Shown here: piece after piece, positions 11,950 to 22,782 of the stretch
Numbering within the stretch: position 1 is the first letter of the stretch
Layout: each line of letters starts with the position of its first letter
NCBI GenBank assembly: GCA_002245135.1
Contig: NGBS01000598.1
Span: forward strand, 1 to 64,000
Length of the DNA: 64,000 nucleotides
Reading direction: 5' to 3'
Source of the DNA: Proteromonas lacertae
Lineage: Eukaryota > Sar > Bigyra > Opalinata > Proteromonadidae
Notes under the pieces: model-generated
The model's database searches: none
The model's input: only the letters and a program-made list of their open reading frames with translations
What the model was told of the DNA's origin: nothing
Made by a program: the position numbers and the translations under genes

Positions 11950-14241
11950 TTAGCTGAAACTAGCCATTCCTTCACAAGCTGTTCCATAATATCCATCAAA
12001 GCAATTACATGTTCCTGTCTTATAATCACAAATACCTCTTCCACTGCAATCTCTATATTCATCACCTTCAACCAGATTTGTTGCTTTACTTGGATCTTCA
12101 TCAGAAGGACATTCATCTATTCATAATAATTATAATAATAACATAATATATATACATAAACTACAATCTGGACCTCTATGACCTTCATCACATATACAAC
12201 CAAATATCTTACTATCAAATGGTTCACTTACAGATTGAGTAAATTCTGTAGAAGGAGTTGGTTTAGGACCTGACCAAACTTCCTTTATATCATATCCTAA
12301 TGCCTCAGTTAATACGACACATCGACCATTATTATTACAGTTATTTGGACAAGAAGTTCTTTGACAAGCATCACCTTCAAATCCTTCATAACATTCACAT
12401 TGACCTGTTTCTCTATTACAATTACCTTGACCACTACACTCAATAAATGCATGTGGAGCATATTCTACAAATTGGAATATACCAACATCAATTTTATCAC
12501 CATCTTTTAATTCTCTTTCATCCCATAATCTTCTACCACCAGCTGATGTTCCTTCTTCTCCTGTACTATCACTACCTTCATCAGGATTACTAGTACTTCC
12601 TTCACTAGTAGGACCATCATTATCATCAGGATCAGGACTTGTTGCATTCATATCAACTGCTTTTGGTATTTCAATTACTAACTCTCCTTTACCATTTATT
12701 CCTCCTTTATCAATAGTAATTGTTTGTGATGTACCTAAACTACCTGTAGTTGGATCATATGGAGTATAAATCATCTTTCCACCTGGAATTATACTCTTTT
12801 GAAGATCACCAATTGGTCGATTTATTGAATATGATTTTCCACTTACTAAACTGGGAGACTCCTTATAATTGATTACATAATCACCATCTTCATTTTCTAT
12901 CAGTGTAGCAAGAATTACAGTTGATCCTTCAGTATATTTAGTGAAATAATAATCTCCTCCTCTTTCACCAACTAAGGAAAAGATATCAGAATCTTCAATC
13001 TTTGCATCTTTACTACCTAAATAGAAACATGCACTATTTATATCCTCTAATTCACTAGCTGGACCAGCTACATACACATCACAATTAGTTCTATCACCAT
13101 TACATGTAGTAGGATTTGGATCATCTTTTGTATTCAAACATTGTAATTCTAATTCTAATAATTTCATTTTGAAGAAGTTATTATCTTTTGGATTCTCTGA
13201 TTCTATACACCACATCTTAGTAGTTCCACCATTTAGTATTGATGTTTGACCACAAGTAATTGGATTTTCTACTAACATTCTACCTGGTGAGCCAGTAGTC
13301 TTAGATTTATAAAGTGAATTCTAATTTATTTCTCATACCTTGAGTAACTGTATAAGCAACACCATCAATAGCTTTTCCTGTAGAATCTTTTACTTTAGTT
13401 ACAATAGGTGTAGATGCAAAATTAATAGTTGGTGAAGTTTCTGCATATGATTTTGGTTTTTCAGCTATTTTTATATTTGTCACATCAACAATTCCTAATT
13501 GATTAAACACATCTTCTAATGTAGAATATTCTATTTTATTTTTGTCAGTATAATCAACAGTAACTTTACCAATTATTTCACCAGTCTTTTCATTGAATAT
13601 AATTATCTCTGATGAAACTGTATCATTCTTATCATAAACAGTTGTACTATTCAGCAACTGTAATGAATTCTTGTTAATATCGTTATCTTTTTCTTTTTCT
13701 GGTAATGTATTAATTGGTGGTGGAGTTACAATTATTGGTGGTTTAGTTATTATCTCTGGAGTTGTTGTTGTTGGTCCAGCTGTGGTTGGTGCTTTTGTTG
13801 TTGGTTTTGTGGTTGGATCTACTTTTCCATCATCAGGAGTTGTGGAATCATCATTGTCAGCATTATCACCAGCCAGCTTGTCTTCCATTATCAGATTCAA
13901 ATAATAATCGAGGTTCATTACCTTTCTTTATTAGTTCTTTAATAAATTTCAGATTTTCAAGATTAGCATCATGATCTGGTGTTGTTTTGAATATATCATA
14001 TGAAAATGATTGACCTTTTGGACAAGTTCCTAAAATACTAATAGTTTCATTACTTTATACTCAAAGAACAGTCAGCACCAGTCCAAGAAAATTCATCAAA
14101 TGCACCTTTGTTTAAACCTAAACCTGGTTGAGTATTACAAACACATTTACCGTTTGAAGAACAAGTGCCGTGTCCACTACATAGATTAGGGCAATCTGAG
14201 TTCACAAGCAAATAGATGAAGAATAGATACAAGTATTTCAT
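11950..14241 (-). CDS. Secreted EGF-repeat protein A (tandem paralog 1 of 3)
   Basis: A secreted protein with tenascin-type EGF modules at both ends. [16 protein letters not shown] is a signal peptide, followed by a first EGF module ([17 protein letters not shown]). A short intron leads to a CPKGQSF motif, a Thr/Pro-rich linker ([17 protein letters not shown]) likely O-glycosylated, a larger family-specific domain, then [28 protein letters not shown] and a final [10 protein letters not shown] module. The last exon (after an intron near 12118-12162) ends at a TAA at 11952-11950. Two frame breaks, near 13886 (GG run) and near 13300-13315, are each healed by one base and match continuous reading in the paralogs, so they look like sequence errors. 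Cell wall, cyst wall or surface adhesion are possible roles; none is shown. Confidence 0.85.
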
Positions 14242-14285
14242 CCAAAAAACGAAAAAGAAATATTATCGTAACTACACAATACAAT

Positions 14286-14298
14286 AATACACTGTATT
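14286..14298 (-). promoter_or_regulatory. Shared upstream palindrome, EGF gene A
   Basis: The 13-bp near-perfect palindrome AATACACTGTATT lies 45 bp upstream of the gene A start codon. The same sequence (as AATACAGTGTATT on the opposite strand) precedes genes B and C. A TTACGAT-like heptamer is also nearby in each case. It is a candidate transcription factor site or core promoter element. Confidence 0.5.
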
Positions 14299-14404
14299 TT
14301 TGTATTTTTTATTTTTTTGATTATTTCATCATATGGTGTATATAAATGAATAATATAGTTAAGAACAAATAATAATAATTTAAAAATTATAGAATACAAA
14401 TTTA

Positions 14405-16501
14405 TTATTGCACTGTAGCTGTAGTTTCACAAGCTGTTCCATAAAAACCATCAAAACATGTACACAATCCAGTAGTATAATCACAAATACCTCTTCCACT
14501 GCAATCTCTATATTCTGGATGTTCAAGATCATTTGTAGCACCTTTTGGATCTTTATCAGAAGGACATTCATCTATTCATAATAAATAATAATATAATATA
14601 TACATAAACTACAATCAGCACCACGATGACCTTCATCACATATACAACCATACAATTTAGTATCAAAACTATCTTCATTAGGCTTATCAACAGCAGCATT
14701 AGTAACTCCTAATGCTTCAGTTAATACGACACATCGACCATTATTATTACAGTTATTTGGACAAGAAGTTCTTTGACAAGCATCACCTTCAAATCCTTCA
14801 TAACATTCACATTGACCTGTTTCTCTATTACAATTTCCTTGACCACTACACTCTATAAATGCATGAGGTCCTGCATTCTTTATTATTTTAAGTATATAAA
14901 TTGGATCATTTTCATCATTATCAGCTAACATTCTATTTGGTTCTGTATCTGTTCCTTCTTCTGTAGAATTACCTGTAGTATTTGGTCTTAATGGATTATT
15001 AACAGGTGAAACAATAGTAATACTATCCAAACCTTCACCATATTTAAATGATTTCACAGTGGTTGTTATTGTATCTCCAAATTCACCATCTACATAGGGT
15101 GTTATTTGTATTGTAGCTCCTTCTACTAATGCTAATTCAATCTCACCCATTGGTCTATCTTTATATTGATATGAATTACTATTACCAGGTATAAGTGATG
15201 GTACACTCTGTAAATCTAATGTAATAGTGGTAGTTTCATCATCATAATCAGAATCTTCTTTCTCTTTTGCTACTATCACTGTAGCTTCATTATTATATCT
15301 TCCAAAGTAATAATCACCTCCTTTATTACCTACATATGCATATATTTCACTAGATTGTATTGGAATATTGACATCCCCTAGGAAGAAACAAGGTCCTTGA
15401 ATATCATTCACATCTTCAGCAGTGGCATATAATTCATAATTATTACCTTCACATATTACATTAATTACCATTTGTTTCATTCTATAGTAATAAGATACTG
15501 CAGGATTCTCAGATTCAATACAATAAAATGAACCTATTTTATCATCTGCAGTAGAAGTACATTCACCACTTAACATTCTACGTCTTGATCCTCCTAATCC
15601 TAACCTTTCTCTAATAACTTTATTATTATCAACTTTACTTAATGGAAGATAAACTAATTCAGTTTTTACTTTTCTACCATCAGCTTTAGTGAAATCACCT
15701 TTTTCAGATGATGCAGTTGCTAATGTAGATAATAAATCAAATGATGGAGCAGATTCTTCTTTTCTTTTAATTTGAATAGTTCCACAATATATATCTTCAT
15801 CAATTGAAGTAATTCCTAATGTCTCTAATAAATCACCTACATTCGCATTATTTGGATCATTTACTATCATATTTCCTAAAAATATGCCACTTTCACCTTT
15901 ATAACATGATATTGTATAGGATTTGATTGTAGTAACTTCATTATCTTCAAATACTCCTTCTAATGCATCATTTAATGATTTTTCTTTTGCTTCTTCTGCT
16001 ACTGTTGGTGCTTGTGTAGTTGGTGGTATTGTTATTGGTGCTTCTGTAATAATTGGAGGTGAAGTTGTAGTTGGAACTGCTGTTGTTGCTGCTACAGTTG
16101 TGGTTGGTTGTTCTTCCGGTTCTCCAGTTGATTCTTCTGTTCCAGCATCCATTTCTCTATCTGATTCAAATAATTGCCTTCGTGAACCACCATCTAAATT
16201 CAATTTTTTTAATGTTCCCATATTAACTGATGATTGTACAGTACCGTCATTGTTTAAATCGTAGTATGTGAATGATTGTCCTTTTGGACACAATCCTAAA
16301 GAGATAATAACAATATATACTTTCAGAACAATCGGCTCCCGTCCAGATAACTTCTGTTGATGATCCTTTATTTATACCTAAACCCGGTTGACGATTACAA
16401 TCACATACACCATTTGTCCCACATGTTCCGTGTCCACTACAAAGATTAGGGCATTCTGAGTTCACAAGCAAAACTATGAAGAACAGATATAAGTATTTCA
16501 T
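14405..16501 (-). CDS. Secreted EGF-repeat protein B (tandem paralog 2 of 3)
   Basis: Same architecture as its neighbours and the only one of the three without an apparent frame break. Signal peptide [16 protein letters not shown], first EGF module [15 protein letters not shown], a 25-bp intron, [16 protein letters not shown], the LFESD motif, a Thr/Pro-rich linker ([17 protein letters not shown]), a central family-specific domain with [15 protein letters not shown] and a [12 protein letters not shown] motif, then the C-terminal EGF block ([36 protein letters not shown]). An intron near 14576-14609 precedes the last exon, which ends in TAA at 14407-14405. It is a good reference for reading the frame in genes A and C. 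Secretion is well supported by the signal peptide and paired cysteines; the central domain matches nothing I recognise. Confidence 0.88.
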
Positions 16502-16533
16502 TTCCTAAATGTTACGATAAAAAAACAACTAAA

Positions 16534-16546
16534 AATACAGTGTATT
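16534..16546 (-). promoter_or_regulatory. Shared upstream palindrome, EGF gene B
   Basis: AATACAGTGTATT, the same 13-bp palindrome as at genes A and C, begins 33 bp upstream of the gene B start codon. GTTACGAT lies between it and the start. It is a candidate co-regulatory element. Confidence 0.5.
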
Positions 16547-16677
16547 GAGTGTATTTAAGGTATTGAGAATAAAAGTATAACAGAGATGATTGTATTATGA
16601 ATTTTATATTTAACAAATACAACAATCATATATATATTAAGAAATAATAATAATAATAATAATAAAATATAAACAAT

Positions 16678-18847
16678 TTATTGTAACATTGCTTGTGTTT
16701 CACATCCACTACCATAATAACCACTGAAACATTTACATATACCGGTAGTATAATCACAAATACCTCTTCCACTACAATCTCTATATTCATCATCACCACC
16801 TTCACCATTTGTTGCACCATTAGGATCTTTATCAGATGGACATTCAATCAAACTACAATCTGGTCCTCTAAAACCACCATCACATTCACAACCATAGAAT
16901 TTACTTTCGAAATTATCTTTACCAACATCATTAGGAGTTTGTTTAACTGGATCTTCTATTTGCATTTCCACACATCGACCATTATTATTACAGTTATTTG
17001 GACAAGAAGTTCTTTGACAAGCATCACCTTCAAATCCTTCATAACATTCACATTGACCTGTTTCTCTATTACAATTTCCTCTTCCACTACACTCAATAAA
17101 TGCATGTGGACCTGCAGTTTCTACAACTACTAAAGCTAATGGATCAATAACTTCTAACATTCTACCTTGATAATCTTCCCATAACGATCTATCAGTTCCA
17201 GTTTCCTTCAGCATTAGTATTGTCATCCTCATCCTCAATTAATGTTCCATTATTAGCAATTGGATTTGATGGAGATACTGTAATAGTTAATTTTAAACCA
17301 CCATCACTACTACTTATACCTGCAGATTGTACTGTAGTCTTGATTGGTCGAGAGAAAGTACCTGTATCTCTATCATATATTTGAAGAGTCATTGGAGCTC
17401 CAGGTGTAGTAGCAACTTCAATATCACCAACTGGACGGTTAGTATAAGAATAACTATTATCACTTTTTACTACCATACTTGGTACTGTTATCTAAATCTA
17501 AAGTAATTGTTGTATCACCTTCTAAATCTCCACCTTCTCCATCATTTATAGCAGATACAATAGTAGCAGCTTTCTGATTAAATCTAGCGAAATAATAATA
17601 ACCATCACTCTTTCCAATCCATGGATATATCTCTGAATATGGTAATTGAGTTTCCACATCACCAAAGAAATAACATATTCCATCAATATTATCCATCTCA
17701 TTGACAGATACTTGTAATAATAATGAATTGTTTTCACACTTTACTTGTCCTGGTATTTTCTGCATTCTATAGAAACTAGCACCATCATTAGGATTCTCAG
17801 ATTCAACACATAAATATTCATAATAAACTTTATTGCCTTCTCCTATTCCATAACAAGCACTAGCATTATCATTTAACATTCTACCCTTTGTATCTGGAAT
17901 AATATCTCCATAAACATCTTTTAATTTACTAATTATATCATCTACATTTACATTATCACTATTTAATTCAGTCTGATATACATAATCCTTAACAACTTTA
18001 CCAGATGATGTTATTATTTCCACAGGTGAAGAAGATTTTTTATTAGGATCTTTTGGGTTTAATGCAGATGGTTTGCTTACTTTTGATGATGTATATGGAA
18101 TATTACAATTAATAATGGCATTAGCATCATTAATACCAAACTTATCAAGTAATACAGATGTATTAGGCATACCTTCTTTCATTTCTATAGTCATTTCACC
18201 TAAATATATATCCAAATTCTTTCCTAAATAACATCTCAATACTACATATTCAACATCATCTGGAAGATCCTTTAAAATTGGTAAATTCTCATCTAGAGGA
18301 AGACTACTTATATTTCCACTAATAGGAACTGTTGGTGCTTCTGTAGCAATGATTGGAGCTTCAGTTATGATTGGAGGTGATGTAGTATTAGCTGAAGTTG
18401 GTGAAGCTGTTGTTGTTGTTTGACTGTCACCACCATCATCACCACCTGCTTCAGTTGGTGTTCCTTCACCTTCTGCAGCTTCAGCAGCAGCTTTTCTATC
18501 ATTATCAGATTCAAACAATAATCTAACTCTTTCAGTTTTTTGTACATTTGTATTTAATTCTCCATATGTTTTAATATTTGTGTTGGTTGTCTTAGTAACT
18601 TCACCATCAAAAGAAAAAGTCATTCCCTTTGGACAAGTCCCTAAAATAATAAAAATAAATGAATACTCTCAGAACAATCATAGCCAGTCCATGCAAACTC
18701 ATCAAAAGCTCCTTTATTTAAACCTAAACCAGGTTGACGATTGCAGGTACAAGTTCCATCTTGGTTACAACTTCCATGTCCACTACATAGATTTGGACAA
18801 GCTGCATAAGCAGACAATGCTAAAAGAACGAAATATAGAGTTTTCAT
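16678..18847 (-). CDS. Secreted EGF-repeat protein C (tandem paralog 3 of 3)
   Basis: Third copy of the EGF family. Signal peptide MKTLYFVLLALSAYAA, first EGF module [15 protein letters not shown], one short intron, CPKGMTFSFDG, LFESD, an acidic Ala/Gly/Thr-rich linker with SPPIITEAP, the CVESENPNDG and YYFARFNQK motifs of the central domain, then [28 protein letters not shown] and [16 protein letters not shown] at 16680-16678. Unlike A and B it has no intron before the last module (DCSLIECPSD is continuous). Two frame breaks, near 17485 and at the AAA run near 17202, are each fixed by one base, restoring VPSMVVKSDN and AEGTGTDRS. It is expected to be secreted together with its paralogs. Confidence 0.85.
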
Positions 18848-18869
18848 TCTTTGTGGTTTACGATGATTT

Positions 18870-18882
18870 AATACAGTGTATT
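18870..18882 (-). promoter_or_regulatory. Shared upstream palindrome, EGF gene C
   Basis: AATACAGTGTATT lies 23-35 bp upstream of the gene C start codon, identical to the element at gene B and the complement of that at gene A. A TTTACGATG sequence is adjacent. Confidence 0.5.
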
Positions 18883-19023
18883 CTTTTGTATAGTTGTATT
18901 TATTTTTATCTCTTTACCTATTACCTTTTGCTCTATGCAATTCCAGATTTTTTATACCTTCAAACATGATATTCAGTATTTTGAAGTTAAAAAACACAAA
19001 TAATACTAAATAGAATTATTAAA

Positions 19024-20191
19024 TTACAAAAATGGACTTACTGTTGAAGGTTTAGATGGTTCTATTATCTCTTTCTCTTCCTTAACAGTAGCATATATAA
19101 AATATCGATTATTAATATAATCCCAGTCACATTCTGGTTTTGTGATATTAAACACCTTTGTTCTTTCAATAATAAAATTCGATCTTGTCCTCTGCACCCA
19201 CCACAACTCATACTCACCTTTACAAAGCACACGAGTGGAATTACCTTTATATAACAAAGATATATATGTATCATGATAACCTGAATGAAATCCACCTTGT
19301 AATTTTATATCTGATAATATTTCATACTTATGTTCTTTATTATTCTTATGTATTTCAATAAAAGTTCCACAATGATCATCATTTTTAAATTCATTATTAC
19401 ACTCAACAATATATCCGGTCTGCTTATATGCTATCTCCATACAATATGAATGGGTAGTATTATCATTAGGATTTCTACATGATTGAGTACCTACGACAGT
19501 ATCATTTCTATCCCAACATTGTGGATAGATAGTTGATCTTTTCCTCATGTATTGCTTACCTACACAATAAGGATATGGATCATTATATCCTTTACACTCA
19601 GCATTGAAGGTAACAGTCTCATCTGCTAATCTTGACTGTTCTTTGGACAAAGTGTTATTATTTTCATCTACTAAACAGTAATATGATTCTCTAGTCAAAT
19701 ATCTTGAATCTGTTGGTCTTACATCACAGACTCTATCAGCTTGAGGAACTATTGTGAAATTAACATAATCATTTTCTATATTGAAGTATTCTGCTTCTCC
19801 ATATACTCCTTCACAACATTGGGCATTGTATGTCCTGCATGGATCAACTAATAACCCAATATAATATTCAGTTGCTGGTTTATATCTATATTTAAAAATA
19901 TAATTATTATTATTGATACATATAATAATTGAAGTTTAATCTGTCCCAATTTGGATGGTATTCCTCTTTTAATGGTTCAATGTATGTATAATCATCCATA
20001 AACTGTTCATGCCTTTCTTTATAAACTTGATTGTATCGAGGAGTATATTTAACCCATGAATTTTGGTCTGGTTTCTCATTTAGGTATGTTTTTGGAATTC
20101 TTTCTGATTTTTCTGGATTATTTATTTCATCTGCTATTGTACATTCTATTAGTAATAATATAATAATAGAAATCAGTATGGTTGATTTCAT
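19024..20191 (-). CDS. Secreted cysteine-rich protein of unknown family
   Basis: Two exons joined by a 34-bp intron (19906-19939 region; the codon is split after two bases, giving NYYIYKPATEYYIG). The N-terminus MKSTILISIIILLLIECTIAD is a clear signal peptide. The mature part of about 360 residues is rich in Cys (DPCRTYNAQCCEG, PYPYCVGKQY, IYPQCWDRN, GTQSCRNPN) and has several N-glycosylation sequons (NDT, NTT, NST, NFT). No family is recognised. It neighbours the EGF cluster in the same orientation but lacks the EGF pattern and the shared palindrome. A GTAAGT...TTTAG pair near the end could add a short extra exon in place of the last four residues, so the C-terminus is uncertain. Confidence 0.75.
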
Positions 20192-20316
20192 TCAACGGAT
20201 CAAAAAAAAACTTTTCAAACACCTTCTTTTTTCACAAGCACCATATTTTTTAAATTTCGCAAATCATCTTACATTTTCTTAGATTTTAGATTTTGATAAT
20301 TTAAATCTCTTCAATT

Positions 20317-21834
20317 ATGGCTCAAAAACGTCCTCGTATCGATGGTGAAGCTGTATAAGTTAATGTTTTTTGATTTTGTTAGACTCAGTGTTTAATATGT
20401 TTTTGTCCTTATACAACATCTAATGAACATAAAGCATGTTGTTTGAAATGTGGTCATATATTTGGTAAACCTTGTATATTAAAATGGCTTGAAGTATGCT
20501 ATTGTTTGTCTATTATGTAATAGACAAATAAGCGTTGTCCAACATGTACACAATCTGCGCAGAAGAGAGATATAAGAGTAATATTTTCACCTAATTTAAC
20601 TTCAGTGGATGATTCAAAGATTAAGAGATTGGAAAAAGAGCTTCAAGATATAAAATTTAAAAATATACTTGTATATATATAATAAATTAACATTATAATA
20701 AATTATAAATAGCTTCAAAATAGAATAAACACAGCAACAACAACAGATTCAAAAACAGAAACAGACAAATTCTATTTAACTCCAACCTACCAACATGTTG
20801 TAACTGATGCAAAGATCTTTGCAGTTAATCCGACAAGTGAAATGTTATATATAGTGGAAAATCATCCTTTATCTCCACCAATCATTTTAAGTTTAAGTTT
20901 AACTGAAACAAATTATTCAAAATGTTTTAAATATCATGAAAAGAATATAAAAGATATAAAATTCTGTTCAATCCCTAATAATATTATTGCTACAGTGAGT
21001 TTAGATAAAACATTGAAATTATATTCCACTGAAAATGAATCAATGGTATTACAATATAATACAAATAAACAATTGTGGAGTTTAGATTGGAATGAAAATA
21101 ATCCAAATTATTTGTATTAATTATTATATTTGTTTATTTATTTTTTATTTTTATATAGTTATTGTGGTAGTTCTCAAGGTGATATATTAACATTTGATAT
21201 TAGAAACACCAACGGATATGTAAATAGTATCAAGCTTTCTCAAACCTTGCCAATTCATTCAATTAAATATGGTAAATATCAAAATAGTGATAGTAATGAT
21301 AATAATAATAATGAAATAGGTATTTATACTGCATCAATTCATGATTTCTCCTTCACAAATTTAACAACTAATAAATCCATTTCACTTTTTAATTTCAATC
21401 AAAATAATCGTAGTTTAGGTTGTACTAGCTTTGATATAGTTGATAATTATTGTGCTTTATCTATTAGAAGTAATGACATAACATCTCCTTCTTATATTAA
21501 TATGTATTGTATAACGCCAAAATTCAAATTCAAATCTAATTTAACTGGTTTTACCAACTATTTAATAATGTCAAAATTACATATTAATAAAGAATCAATG
21601 AGTATATTGTGTGGATGTGAAAGTAGTAAAACTGTTTTTATATGGGATAAAGATGGGAATATTGTAAATAGAACTAACTCTCATCCATCTCCTGTTTCAG
21701 CTATTCAATCTTATAATGATCATTTTATAACTCTCTGTTCAGATGAGATTCGGTTGTATAACAAGAAATGGACTGAGAATAGTAATAGTAATAATAATAT
21801 AGATGACACAACAACAAATACTATAACAAAATAA
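20317..21834 (+). CDS. RFWD3-like RING/WD40 E3 ubiquitin ligase
   Basis: A RING finger at the N-terminus (CLICFCPYT, CCLKCGHIFGKPCILKWL, CPTC) is followed by a short coiled coil and a WD40-like C-terminal half (TVSLDKTLKLYSTENE, NKQLWSLDWNENNPNYFYCGSSQGDILTFDIRN, KTVFIWDKDGN). Ring spacing, the SLD-TLKL and N-YxYxGxxxGxILxFDxRN signatures match animal and plant RFWD3, which ubiquitinates RPA and other factors at damaged replication forks. Four introns are inferred (about 20354-20383, 20494-20523, 20672-20713, 21111-21160). The product is shorter than human RFWD3 because it lacks the long N-terminal Ser-rich region; the ATG at 20317 immediately precedes the RING. A nuclear DNA repair role is expected from the family. 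Confidence 0.87.
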
Positions 21835-21889
21835 GTAATATCGTTTTTTATAATTATTATATGTTACTTTTGTGTGTTTTTTATTATTT

Positions 21890-22681
21890 TTATTCCTTCT
21901 TCTTTGTTTGATTAGCAACAGCTGATATTTTAGCTAATATTTCATCTCTATCACCCAAGTATTTACCTCTTAAAGGTTCAATTCCTTCTTCACTGGGAAT
22001 AATATTCATATCTTTATCAAATTGATACACAAGTGGTACACCAGTTGGAATATTTAATTTAGCAATAGCATCTGTTGAGATTCCATCAAATTGTTTAACT
22101 AAAGCTCTTAAACTGTTACCATGAGCAGCAATCAATACAGTCTTGCCTTCTTTTAATTTTGGTAAGATATCAGACTCCCAGAATGGTAACACTCTTCTTT
22201 CTGTTAATTGAAGTGATTCTCCCTTAGGTAATTCGTTTATATCTACATCAGCATATCTTCTATCAATGCATGGGTATAATTCATGTTCTGGATCCACTGG
22301 TGGTGGTGGAATATCATAAGATCTTCTCCATTCTTGAACTTTTTCTGCTCCATATTTCTCTGCCGTTTCTACTTTGTTTAATCCTTGTAATCCTCCATAG
22401 TGGCGTTCATTTAATCTCCATGTATTCTGGACAGGGACGTATAATTGATCAGTTCCATCAAGAATATACCATAAAGTCTTGATAGCTCTTCTTAAAACTG
22501 ATGTAAAACAATAGTCGAACTTGTATCCAGCTTCTTTTAAGATGACACCAGCTTTCTTTGCTTCTTCAATACCACTATCAGCGAGTGGAACATCAACCCA
22601 ACCTGTAAATAAGTTTTTCTTATTCCAGTCACTCTCTCCGTGACGAGTTAATATCAATGTTGCATAAACTTCTTCACTCAT
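21890..22681 (-). CDS. 2,3-bisphosphoglycerate-dependent phosphoglycerate mutase
   Basis: A 263-residue intron-free gene for the cofactor-dependent phosphoglycerate mutase of glycolysis, interconverting 3- and 2-phosphoglycerate. The phospho-acceptor histidine lies in [10 protein letters not shown] near residue 14, with [25 protein letters not shown] and the second catalytic histidine in [11 protein letters not shown] all present. Length and motifs are typical. The lack of introns in a highly conserved metabolic gene stands out beside its neighbours. The end is Lys-rich (NQTKKKE). It lies tail to tail with the RFWD3-like gene, with about 55 bp between stops. Confidence 0.97.
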   Translation of the reverse strand: MSEEVYATLILTRHGESDWNKKNLFTGWVDVPLADSGIEEAKKAGVILKEAGYKFDYCFTSVLRRAIKTLWYILDGTDQLYVPVQNTWRLNERHYGGLQGLNKVETAEKYGAEKVQEWRRSYDIPPPPVDPEHELYPCIDRRYADVDINELPKGESLQLTERRVLPFWESDILPKLKEGKTVLIAAHGNSLRALVKQFDGISTDAIAKLNIPTGVPLVYQFDKDMNIIPSEEGIEPLRGKYLGDRDEILAKISAVANQTKKKE

Positions 22682-22782
22682 TTAATTCTAAAACGAATAA
22701 AAATTATACCGTTTTAATCTATGACACACAAGCTTGTTTCAAACATATTTTTTTTAATTTATTTTTCTCTTTTATTTCAACA

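Noticed and set aside
15923-16264. Plus-strand 113-codon ORF inside EGF gene B
   Set aside because: Antisense of the Thr/Pro-rich linker; Ala/Val/Gly-rich product is a by-product of ACA/ACT/CCA codons.
11950-18847. EGF genes A and C as pseudogenes
   Set aside because: Each has two one-base frame breaks, but the remaining sequence keeps all cysteines, signal peptides and splice sites, and similar one-base breaks occur in unrelated conserved genes, pointing to sequencing error.
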